Source: Streptomyces sp. WZ.A104 (lineage in GTDB: Bacteria > Actinomycetota > Actinomycetes > Streptomycetales > Streptomycetaceae). Taken from it: a DNA stretch of 64,000 nucleotides. Shown piece after piece: positions 47,306 through 55,169 of this stretch. The stretch spans positions 37,594 to 101,593 of the forward strand of contig NZ_NWVL01000025.1 in assembly GCF_002382885.1 (NCBI RefSeq), given 5' to 3'. The position numbers and the translations under genes were made by a program. Under the pieces are notes generated by a model, which did no database searches, was not told where the DNA came from, and saw nothing but the letters and a program-made list of their open reading frames with translations. How positions within the stretch are numbered: the first letter of the stretch is position 1; each line of letters opens with the position of its first letter.

Positions 47306-48853
47306 ATGACGCACACGTATGACGCGATCATCGTCGGGTCGGGCTCCGCGGGTGCGGCGCTCGCAGCCCGGCTGAGCGAGGACCCGGCCCGTTCGGTACT
47401 CCTCATCGAAGCGGGCCCGGACTTTCCCGATCCCGCCGACATCCCGCACGACATCACCAACGGCAATGCCATGTCGATGAGCAAGCACGACTGGCACTAC
47501 CGCGCGGAGATCATAGACGGCCGACGCATCCTCTTCCCCCGTGGAAAGATCACCGGTGGCTCGTCCGCGGTCGGCGCTACCATCGCGCTGCGCGGTGTGC
47601 CCGAGAACTACGACAAGTGGGCGGCGGCGGGTAATCCGGCGTGGGCGTACGAGCAGGTGCTGCCGTACTTCCGACGCCTGGAGGACGACCTGGACTTCCA
47701 GGGCCGATACCACGGCAAGGGCGGCCCGGTGCCGATCCGCCGGTTCCACCCGGACGAGATGACCACCATGCAGCGCGCCTTCACCGAAGCGAGCCTGGCG
47801 GCCGGATTCCCCGAGGTCTCCGACCACAACCACCCCGATGCGACCGGTATCGGCCCGATCCCGTCCAACCGGCGCGACCCTCGCTACCGAGTCTCGACGG
47901 CGATGGCGTACCTGACGGGCGAGGTAAGGGCACGGGAGAACCTGACCGTCCGGAGCGGGACGCTGGTGCACGAGGTGCTCTTCGAGGGCGACCGCGCGGT
48001 CGGCGTTCTGGTCTCGGCCGGCGCCGGCAAGCCGGAGGAACTGCGGGCGCACAAGATTGTCCTGTCGGCTGGCGCGGTCAACACCCCGACGCTGCTGATG
48101 CGTTCGGGAATCGGTCCGGCCGACGACCTGACCAGGCTCGGGATCGACGTCCGGCTGGACCGGCCCGGGGTCGGCGCCCACCTGATGGACCACCCGCGGA
48201 CCGGCGTGTTCATGCGGCCCAAGGAGGGAGCTCTGGACGAGAACGTGCCGTTCCTGCAGTCCATGGTGCGGACCACGGCCAAGGGATCAACCGACTTCAA
48301 CGACATGCAGTACTACATGGTCAACCACTTCGACCTGGAGCTCTTCCCCGAGCTTCAGATGCTGGCCGGCGCTTCGATGATCTTCGGCGTGATGGTGGTG
48401 GACCAGCAGCCGGAGTCGGTCGGCCGGCTGCGGCTGGCCTCGGCCGACCCGGCGGCGGGGCCGGACATCCAGCTCGACTTCCTCTCCACCGAACGGGATC
48501 TGGAGAAGATGGTCCAGGGCGTCCGGACCTGCTGGGAGCTGGCCAACCACCCGGGGATCGCGTCGCGGGGCGACGGCTTCATCGTGCTGAACGACAAGCT
48601 CATCGAGAAGGACGCGATGGTCGAGCAGTACGTGAAGGTGAGCCTGGACAGCGGCTACCACCCGGTGGGCACGGCCCGTATGGGCACCGCTGACGACGCG
48701 GGCGCCGTGGTGGACGAACAGCTGCGGGTGCACGGGCTGGAGGACCTGTACGTGGCCGACGCCTCGGTGATGCCGAGCATCGTCAACTGCAACACCAACC
48801 TCACCTCAATCATGATCGGTGAGCGGCTGGCGGACTGGCTGCGCGCCGAGTGA
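47306..48853 (+). CDS. GMC-family FAD oxidoreductase (enediyne E9-like)
   Basis: 515 aa. ADP-binding motif IIVGSGSAGAALAARLSED at the N-terminus, GMC signature 1 RGKITGGSSAVGATIALRG, signature 2 LSAGAVNTPTLLMRSGIGP, and C-terminal catalytic HPVGTARMG plus NCNTNLTSIMIGERLA. An FAD-dependent alcohol oxidase or dehydrogenase. Enediyne clusters such as C-1027 contain an oxidoreductase of this type (E9), probably acting on core hydroxyls. It is divergent from unbV, consistent with co-regulation. The ribosome-binding site (GCGAGG) is weak. Confidence 0.88.
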   Translation: MTHTYDAIIVGSGSAGAALAARLSEDPARSVLLIEAGPDFPDPADIPHDITNGNAMSMSKHDWHYRAEIIDGRRILFPRGKITGGSSAVGATIALRGVPENYDKWAAAGNPAWAYEQVLPYFRRLEDDLDFQGRYHGKGGPVPIRRFHPDEMTTMQRAFTEASLAAGFPEVSDHNHPDATGIGPIPSNRRDPRYRVSTAMAYLTGEVRARENLTVRSGTLVHEVLFEGDRAVGVLVSAGAGKPEELRAHKIVLSAGAVNTPTLLMRSGIGPADDLTRLGIDVRLDRPGVGAHLMDHPRTGVFMRPKEGALDENVPFLQSMVRTTAKGSTDFNDMQYYMVNHFDLELFPELQMLAGASMIFGVMVVDQQPESVGRLRLASADPAAGPDIQLDFLSTERDLEKMVQGVRTCWELANHPGIASRGDGFIVLNDKLIEKDAMVEQYVKVSLDSGYHPVGTARMGTADDAGAVVDEQLRVHGLEDLYVADASVMPSIVNCNTNLTSIMIGERLADWLRAE

Positions 48854-48879
48854 ACTGAACCCGCCCGGCCTCCCCCGAC

Positions 48880-48912
48880 GGCCGTTCCGGCACCTGCCGC
48901 GCCGGAACGGCC
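48880..48912. terminator. Hairpin terminator after the GMC gene
   Basis: 12-bp perfect arms (48880-48891 and 48901-48912) with a 9-nt loop. Confidence 0.75.
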
Positions 48913-49110
48913 GCCCGTATGTCCAGATCCAGGACCCGCCGGCGGGCGCACGTAGGGCAATTTGAAAGACGAAACGCTGTCACCATTACTGCCACCATGA
49001 GAGAAAGCAACGCCGCAATTACCCGCCGGACAACAGACCCGGATATATTCCCGTTCTTCTGAATTGGTTCGCGGGGCGGCTCCCGCAATCAGAAGAAGAG
49101 GCGATCATCC

Positions 49111-49746
49111 ATGACCGATCCGAATGTGCTGAGCACGGTCCGCGTACCCCTGGTGGGGGAGGACGAAGCCCAGGGCAGGACCGCCGAGCTGTACGAGGCG
49201 ATCAAGTCCCGGATGGGCATTCCCTTCGTGCCGGACATGTTCCGCCTGGTGTCCAGCCGGCCCGACCTGCTGGAGGTCGTGATCGCCGGCTACGGCGGCG
49301 TGTTCAACGACGGCGTGCTGCCGCGTGCGACCCGCGAGATGATCTCCGCCTGGAGTTCCAAGGTCAACGGCTGCCCGTACTGCGTGGGCACTCACAACTG
49401 GTTCCTGGCTCAGTTCGGCGGCGACCAAGAACTCACCGACGCGATCGCCGAATCCGCCTCGGTGGAGGACCTGCCGATCGACGAGCGCACCAAGGAACTC
49501 ATGCGCCTGGTCACCCAGATCTGCACGGGTGCGTTCCGGGTCACCGACGAGGACTGGGCTAGGACCGAGGCAGCCGGCTGGACCAACGCGGAGATGCTGG
49601 AAGCGGTGTTCACCGCTTCACTGTTCGCCTTCATCAACCGCCTGGTGGATGGCCTGGGCCTGGGCGATTCGGTGGCCCGCAGCCGGGTCGCCTCGCAGCC
49701 GGAGGACGCCACGGTGTCCGAGCAGCGGCTGGCAGAACCCCGGTGA
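49111..49746 (+). CDS. AhpD-fold (carboxymuconolactone decarboxylase-like) protein with CxxC
   Basis: A 211-aa helical AhpD-like protein. Catalytic motif CPYCVGTHN (about residues 90-98) has the CxxC and following His of peroxidase-type AhpD proteins. N-terminal FRLVSSRPDLLEVVIAGYGG is a typical substrate-side helix. Such proteins reduce peroxides or relay thiol electrons. Its stop overlaps the SDR start (GTGA), so the two work together. In a cluster making a thiol- or redox-triggered diradical, a protective or core-reducing role is conceivable (inference). Confidence 0.82.
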   Translation: MTDPNVLSTVRVPLVGEDEAQGRTAELYEAIKSRMGIPFVPDMFRLVSSRPDLLEVVIAGYGGVFNDGVLPRATREMISAWSSKVNGCPYCVGTHNWFLAQFGGDQELTDAIAESASVEDLPIDERTKELMRLVTQICTGAFRVTDEDWARTEAAGWTNAEMLEAVFTASLFAFINRLVDGLGLGDSVARSRVASQPEDATVSEQRLAEPR

Positions 49747-50621
49747 GCAGCCCCTCGCGAGCGATCCTGCTGACCGGGGCGTCGTCGAGCACCGGCATGT
49801 CCTCCGGCACCGGAAAGGCCGTGGCACTGCGGCTGCACCGGGCCGGCTGGCCGGTCTACGCGACCGCGCGGCGGCCCGAGGCACTGGCCGAGCTGGAGGC
49901 CGAGGGCATCCGGGTCCTCCAACTGGATGTCAACGACGAGGATTCGATGACGGCCGTCGTCGACAAGATCACCGCCGAGCACGGCTCGGTCGGCACTCTG
50001 ATCAACAACGCCGCCTACAGCCTCAACGGCACCATCGGCGAGACGCCGATGGACGAGGTGCGCAGCCAGTTCGAAACGAACCTCTTCGGACTGTGCCGGC
50101 TCACCCAGCTCGTGCTGCCCGGCATGCGGGCGGGGGGCAACGGCCGGGTGATCATGATGTCGTCCATATTCGGTCAGTTCGCCACCCCGGGCCGCGGCTA
50201 CTACCAGGCCACCAAGCACGCGTTGGAGGCCATCAGCGACTCGCTGCGCCTGGAAGTGGACGCGTTCGGCATCAAGGTGGTGCTGGTGGAGCCGTCGCCG
50301 GTGCTCGGCGGGTTCGTACCGATGTCGGTCGCCGACCTCGGGATGTCCGGGCAGGAACGTGGCGGTCTGTACGACGACTTCTGGCGGTACTTCGTCGACT
50401 GGCACGGCGCCTACCGGGAGACGGAGAAGCCGAGCGGCCGCGGTCGGATGGCGGTGCGCGCGGAGACCGTGGCGAAGGTCATCGAGAAGGCGGTGACCAG
50501 CGACAACCCGAAGATCAGGTACCGGATTGGGATGCCGTCCCGGTTGTTGCCGCGGATGCGGTGGACCATCGGGGACAGGATGTTCGAACGCTTCGTCCGG
50601 GCGTTCTTCCCCATTCCTTAG
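49743..50621 (+). CDS. Short-chain dehydrogenase/reductase with altered cofactor loop
   Basis: 292 aa, classical SDR. Catalytic Ser in IMMSSIFGQ, YYQATK Tyr-Lys, and NNAAYS for NNAG. The glycine loop is unusual: GASSSTGMSSGTGKA, i.e. the normal GASSGIGKA with about six inserted residues, which should alter how the cofactor diphosphate is held. The long C-terminal tail (about 40 residues after the core) resembles the retinol-dehydrogenase-like branch. Coupled to the upstream AhpD-like gene. Role probably oxidation or reduction of a pathway intermediate. Confidence 0.8.
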   Translation: MSSPSRAILLTGASSSTGMSSGTGKAVALRLHRAGWPVYATARRPEALAELEAEGIRVLQLDVNDEDSMTAVVDKITAEHGSVGTLINNAAYSLNGTIGETPMDEVRSQFETNLFGLCRLTQLVLPGMRAGGNGRVIMMSSIFGQFATPGRGYYQATKHALEAISDSLRLEVDAFGIKVVLVEPSPVLGGFVPMSVADLGMSGQERGGLYDDFWRYFVDWHGAYRETEKPSGRGRMAVRAETVAKVIEKAVTSDNPKIRYRIGMPSRLLPRMRWTIGDRMFERFVRAFFPIP

Positions 50622-50897
50622 GGCGTGCCGTCACCGTGGCTCCGCCCGGAACGTCGGCGGGGCCCGGTGGTGCGGCCGCACGAAGGCGGAACCTGATGGC
50701 AGGCCACGCCTTCAACTCGTTTGGCGCCGGCCGTCAGACCGCAAGAATGAAGAAGGAGGAACCCCGCATCGGTGTGACGATTGACTGGCGCACCGAAGGA
50801 CATCCGCCGAGGAGCTGAGGGAAGTGCCACCGATGTTTGAAGGCCACGCGGAGCCACCGCGGCGCGGCGTCACCGGTCGGGGTCCCGGAGCGGACGC

Positions 50898-51953
50898 ATG
50901 AAAGACCCGAGACTACTCGTCCAGTCGCCGCTCAGGAGGCTGTCCCTGCTCCAGGTCCGGCACATCGCGACCGTGCAGTTCGGTGAGGCGACCGGCGACA
51001 CCGCCCAGGTCTACCGGGAGCTCGAACAGGACTTTGGGGTGCTGGCTCCGCCCATCGCCCTGCACGCCCCGGTGCCGGAACTGCTCGCTGCTTCCTGGAT
51101 GACGCTGCGCGAGACCATGCTGGTCGACGGGCTGGTGCCGCGGGCCGCGAAGGAAGCGGTGGCCGCCGCCGTGTCCCGGGGCAACCAGTGCCCCTTCTGC
51201 ACCACCATGCACTCCACGATGCACAACTCCCTGGCCGCCCGGCCCACTTCGTCCGGGCGGGGCGTGAAGGCAGGACCGAACGGCGGCGCGGGGACGGCGC
51301 CGGACCAGTTGACGGCGTGGATCAGCTCGGCGGGCAGGCCTCCGTTCGCACCCGAACTGATGCCGGAGCTGGCCGGTACGGCGCTCTGCCTCCAGTACCT
51401 CAACCGGATGGTCAACGTCTTCCTGGGCGCGCAACCGCTGCCGCCGCACGCCCCGGAGCGGGCGGTGGGCCCCGTGCTGCGGGTGCTGACCGGCCTGATG
51501 CGCAGCTCCGTCCGGGCCAGGCCCCGAGCGGGTGCGTCGCTGTCCCTACTGCCCGACGCACCGCTGCCGGCGGACCTGGGCTGGGCGGCGCCCGATCCGC
51601 GGATCGCCGCGGCGCTGGCCCGCAGTTCGGCGGCCGTCGAGCTGACAGCGACCGAACTGGTGCCCGAGCCGGTCCGGGACCTGGTAGCCGCCGAACTGGC
51701 CCGCTGGGACGGCGGCGACCCCGGCCTCGGCCGGGCCTGGCTGGACGCACCGCTGCGGGAACTGCCGCCGGCCAACCGACCGGCCGGCACCCTCGCGCTG
51801 CTCACCGCCCTGGCTTCCTACCGGGTGGACGGCAAGGTCATCGCGGCCTTCCGGCAGAACGGCGGGGAGGACCGGGAGATCCTCGCGGTCACGTCGTGGG
51901 CCGCCCAGCGGGCGGCCCAGCGGCGCAGCGGCCAGCTGCTCCGCGACAACTGA
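50898..51953 (+). CDS. Large AhpD-like protein with CPFC motif
   Basis: A 351-aa protein with an N-terminal AhpD-like half. CPFCTTMHS (about residues 98-106) is the CxxC/His centre, followed by a Gly-rich linker and a second helical half (about 150-345) without the cysteines, like a degenerate duplication. Similar long proteins are annotated carboxymuconolactone decarboxylase family in actinobacteria. It follows the AhpD/SDR pair on the same strand after a 276-bp gap. Function unknown; likely redox, linked by context to the same pathway. Confidence 0.72.
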   Translation: MKDPRLLVQSPLRRLSLLQVRHIATVQFGEATGDTAQVYRELEQDFGVLAPPIALHAPVPELLAASWMTLRETMLVDGLVPRAAKEAVAAAVSRGNQCPFCTTMHSTMHNSLAARPTSSGRGVKAGPNGGAGTAPDQLTAWISSAGRPPFAPELMPELAGTALCLQYLNRMVNVFLGAQPLPPHAPERAVGPVLRVLTGLMRSSVRARPRAGASLSLLPDAPLPADLGWAAPDPRIAAALARSSAAVELTATELVPEPVRDLVAAELARWDGGDPGLGRAWLDAPLRELPPANRPAGTLALLTALASYRVDGKVIAAFRQNGGEDREILAVTSWAAQRAAQRRSGQLLRDN

Positions 51954-52308
51954 ATACCCAGCTCCCCTCGGGTCGGAAGCAGTTGTTCCACCCACCGCCT
52001 CGCGGTGGTGTTCCGATATAAGGTCCGTGCGCCCTGAATTCTCCAGGTGTTGATACCCGATGCACCGCAGCGGGATCCAACACTTTCATCGCCCGAAAGC
52101 GGGTCCCTTTTCCCCGCCGACCTGCGGTCGGCAGGCGCTGCCCTGCGCGTCCGGTCCGGACACACTCGCTTTATCGGCACGCTCGGAGAAATACCGTGCA
52201 AATTTCTGCGGTACACATTATCGCACCAACAGAGCGTCAGTTCTGAGATGTTGCTCGGCCATTTCCGTCAGGACGCATTCGATTCATCGACAAGCTTGGA
52301 GCACTGCC
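51954..52308. other. Promoter region of the AraC gene (355 bp)
   Basis: No gene. It contains a short hairpin near 51992-52008 (arms ACCGC/GCGGT) and a distinctly A+T-richer stretch about 52160-52300 that should be the promoter of the AraC-type gene. Confidence 0.5.
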
Positions 52309-53106
52309 ATGCAGGTCGCCGTTGAGCGCGCGATAGCGACGATGTGGAACCGATACGAGGAACCACTCTCGCTCGACGAGATCGCCAACACCGCGATTCT
52401 CAGCAAGTTCTACTTCTCCCGGGTGTTCCGCAATCTCACCGGGACTTCTCCGGGCCGATTCCTTTCCGTGGTCCGCTTGCACCAGGCGAAGAGCCTGTTG
52501 CTGGAGACCAATCTCAGCGTCACCGAGATCTCCTACCGGGTCGGTTACAACAGTCTCGGCACCTTCACCAGTCGTTTCACCCGCAGTGTGAGCCACTCCC
52601 CGGCCCGCTACCGGGCACTGGCCCGTGCCGGGCTGCTCGCGCCGAGTGGCGGGTCCGCCACGGGGCCGCAGCAGCTCCTCGACGGTGCCCGGCTTACCGG
52701 TGACCTCGAAGGCACCATTCGTCTCCCCGGCATCGCACAGCCGGTACGGATCTACGTCGGTGCGTTCCGCGAGTCCATCGTGCAGGGCCGTCCGACCGCC
52801 TGCGCGATCCTGGACGGGCCCGGCTCGTTCTCGCTACGCCTGCCGGAGGGCGCCTGGTACGTCCGGGCGGCCATACTCGCCGTGGACGCCCCCCCCTCGC
52901 CGCTCGGTCAGCGGCGCCCGCTGCTGGTGGCTTCGAGCCAGGTACTGAACGTGCGGAGGGGCCAGGACACCCGGGTCAACCTGATCGGGCGTCCGATGAC
53001 CCCCCTGGACCTGCCGATCCTGCTGGCGCTGCCGGAGCTGGACTTCTCGGGTCTGCCGAAGACGGGCGGCGCTCCCTTCGAACTGCCCGCCATCACCGGC
53101 ACCTGA
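52309..53106 (+). CDS. AraC-type regulator with N-terminal DNA-binding domain (paralogue of the 15.9-kb gene)
   Basis: 265 aa. The AraC double HTH occupies residues 5-105 (LSKFYFSRVFRNLTGTSPGR, then VTEISYRVGYNSLGTFTSRF). The C-terminal part of about 155 residues matches the other cluster-edge regulator (VRIYVGAF, RLPEGAWYVRAAI, LDLPILLALPELD). Placing the DNA-binding domain first is opposite to classical AraC. ATG 52309 follows TTGGAG. The gene lies at the right edge of the locus, facing outwards, and ends at a 25-bp terminator. Likely a pathway-specific regulator. Confidence 0.87.
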   Translation: MQVAVERAIATMWNRYEEPLSLDEIANTAILSKFYFSRVFRNLTGTSPGRFLSVVRLHQAKSLLLETNLSVTEISYRVGYNSLGTFTSRFTRSVSHSPARYRALARAGLLAPSGGSATGPQQLLDGARLTGDLEGTIRLPGIAQPVRIYVGAFRESIVQGRPTACAILDGPGSFSLRLPEGAWYVRAAILAVDAPPSPLGQRRPLLVASSQVLNVRRGQDTRVNLIGRPMTPLDLPILLALPELDFSGLPKTGGAPFELPAITGT

Positions 53107-53130
53107 CCGTAGGTGCGAAGGAGACGCACA

Positions 53131-53190
53131 GGCCGGCGTACGGACGGGCCGCACCACTCTCCAGCGGTGCGGCCCGTCCGTACGCCGGCC
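53131..53190. terminator. Strong bidirectional terminator at the right edge of the locus
   Basis: 25-bp perfect arms (53131-53155 and 53166-53190), 10-nt loop, between convergent genes. Confidence 0.92.
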
Positions 53191-53234
53191 CCGGCCGGTG
53201 CGGTCCTGCCGTGGCCCTCGCGGGACCCGCTGGA

Positions 53235-53936
53235 TCAGAACCCGTGGACCGGCTCCACTTCGTTCGCGGGCGGCGCGAACGGCCCCCAGACGAAGGCCGG
53301 CATCCAGGTCACCGACGGGTCCCCGGACCAGCGCAGGTCCTCGATCTGGTGCCGCGTGCGGCGGCCGGTCAGCGACCGGAACACGTCGAAGGCCGGGCCG
53401 TGGACCGTGGCGACGGGCTCCCCCTCTCCCACCACCCAGTTCCGCTCCGGGGTGTCGATCCGCAGCGCCGGCAGGTTCTCGCCGTGCAACGCCAGGCCGA
53501 AGCCCATGGTGGCCAGATCCAGCGCGCCGGGGAACGCCGGATGGCCGGACGGCTCGACCGTCTCGCCCAGACCGACGCGCAGGTCCATCTCGTGCGAGAA
53601 CACGTCGAGCAACAGGATGCGCCGCCGCAGTTCGGGGGTGCGGTCCAGTGCCTCGCGCAACTCGCTGTCCAGGGCGTCCCACCGGTCCAGCAGGCCGGGC
53701 AGGTCAACGCCCTCCGACGGGCGCAGATCTATCTGGTTGTCCTCCAGGGCGACGAACGACTCGCATATGTGGACCAGGTGCCCGATCAGGTCGCGCACGG
53801 TCCAGTCGGGGCACGCGGGCACACCGGCGGAGGCCGTGTCCGGCGTCCGGGTGACCAGACCGGTGATGTTTCTCCTGGTCCGCCGGTAGGCGTGGTACTG
53901 CTCGGCCGGATCGTGTCCGGTCCCCGCCGCCGTCAT
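53235..53936 (-). CDS. Mycothiol-dependent maleylpyruvate isomerase-like (DinB-fold) protein
   Basis: A 233-aa protein of the MDMPI N-terminal/DinB superfamily. Metal-ligand positions are visible: His in TVRDLIGHLVHI and the DVFSHEMDL His/Glu cluster. The C-terminal part is the small MDMPI-C-like domain (TVHGPAFDVFRSLTGRR). Members are mycothiol-dependent enzymes or metal-binding proteins of unknown substrate. ATG 53936 overlaps the stop of the upstream reductase (ATGA), so the two are coupled. Confidence 0.8.
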   Translation of the reverse strand: MTAAGTGHDPAEQYHAYRRTRRNITGLVTRTPDTASAGVPACPDWTVRDLIGHLVHICESFVALEDNQIDLRPSEGVDLPGLLDRWDALDSELREALDRTPELRRRILLLDVFSHEMDLRVGLGETVEPSGHPAFPGALDLATMGFGLALHGENLPALRIDTPERNWVVGEGEPVATVHGPAFDVFRSLTGRRTRHQIEDLRWSGDPSVTWMPAFVWGPFAPPANEVEPVHGF

Positions 53937-54967
53937 GACCCGCTCCGCTCGCCCGCGGTACCGGCCTGGCGCCGCGTCAGCAGGCCGGCCCGGCGGAGCC
54001 AGTGAGCGGTGTCGGCCATCGTCGTCGCGACGGGCCGCGCCGTGAGGACGTCGGCCGTAGCGGCCCGGGCCACCGGCACCGCGTGCACGCAGGTGTAGGC
54101 GGCGCCGAACTCGGCGGGTATGTGCCACGGCCACCACCGCTGGACCTCATCGGCGACCCGGGCGGCGGGAAGCATGGCCCGCCCCGGCAACCGCAGAGTC
54201 GTGAGCCTGCGGCCGGTCGCCGCGCGGAGCTCCGTCAGGTAGTCGGCCGTCGTCACGTACCGGTTGGGCCCGAAGACCCGTACCGGCTTGTCCGGCGGCG
54301 GGCCGAGGGTCAGTTCCCCGAGTACCGCGGCGGTGTCACGCACGTCGCCCAGCGGGAAGCCGCCGGTGGGCCACAGCGGCATCAGGCCGCGCAGCGCGTC
54401 GCGCAGCCGACCGGTCTGGTCACCGAGCCTCGGGTCGTCCGGGCCCAGCAGCGCCGGGGGGTAGACGATGTGGACCGGCGCCCCGTCGTCCTGGTGCCGC
54501 CGGGCGAGCGTCTCGCAGGCCGCCTTGCTCGCCAGGTAGGGCTCGTCGGGCTCCCCCACCGGGCTTTCGGCGCGCAGTTCGGATTCGGTGGTGGGAATCA
54601 GCGCGCCAACGGTCGAGACGTACAGCACCGTGCCGGTCCCGGCCCGGACCGCCGCCTTCAGGACCGCTTCGGTGCCCGCCACATTGGTGCGGGTGATGTC
54701 GTCACGGCGCCGGCGGTCGAAGGAATAGACCGATCCCAGGTGGATCACGGCGTCGGCGCCGCGTACCGCGCGGGCCGCCGCCGCCTCGTCGGCGACGTCG
54801 CCGGTGACGGTTTCCACCGTGTCCGGGTCGATGCCGAGCGGACCGAGCGCGGGCGCCAGCCGTGACGGGTCGCGCACCAGCAGCCGGATCCGTGCTCCAC
54901 CGGCCGCGAGGGCGGCGACCGTGTGCGAGCCGAGGAAGCCGGTGCCTCCTGTCACACAGACCAACAT
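53933..54967 (-). CDS. Extended SDR, NAD-dependent epimerase / dihydroflavonol reductase-like
   Basis: 344 aa. Cofactor motif VTGGTGFLGSH at residues 5-15, GADAVIHLGS, catalytic Ser-Thr in LYVSTVGALIP and the YLASK Tyr-Lys. Similar to dihydroflavonol-4-reductase-like NADPH reductases in actinobacteria rather than sugar epimerases (inference from the short substrate domain). First gene of a two-gene operon with the MDMPI-like gene; AAGGAGGAA precedes its ATG. Confidence 0.83.
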   Translation of the reverse strand: MLVCVTGGTGFLGSHTVAALAAGGARIRLLVRDPSRLAPALGPLGIDPDTVETVTGDVADEAAAARAVRGADAVIHLGSVYSFDRRRRDDITRTNVAGTEAVLKAAVRAGTGTVLYVSTVGALIPTTESELRAESPVGEPDEPYLASKAACETLARRHQDDGAPVHIVYPPALLGPDDPRLGDQTGRLRDALRGLMPLWPTGGFPLGDVRDTAAVLGELTLGPPPDKPVRVFGPNRYVTTADYLTELRAATGRRLTTLRLPGRAMLPAARVADEVQRWWPWHIPAEFGAAYTCVHAVPVARAATADVLTARPVATTMADTAHWLRRAGLLTRRQAGTAGERSGS

Positions 54968-55169
54968 GTCGTTCCTCCTTTTCCGTCCCCTGCTCGACGT
55001 GCCGCTTCGCCCGCCGGCGCGGCCGGTCCGCAGGCGTGCACAGTCGGTCCGGCAGGAGCTGTCGGGTGATGTCCGTCATGCGGCGGTTCTTGCCGTCCGG
55101 CCCGGGCCACACGAGGGCGCGTACGGGCGACCGCTGACCGTGCGGGGTGCGGCGGGGCAGGCACGGTTC

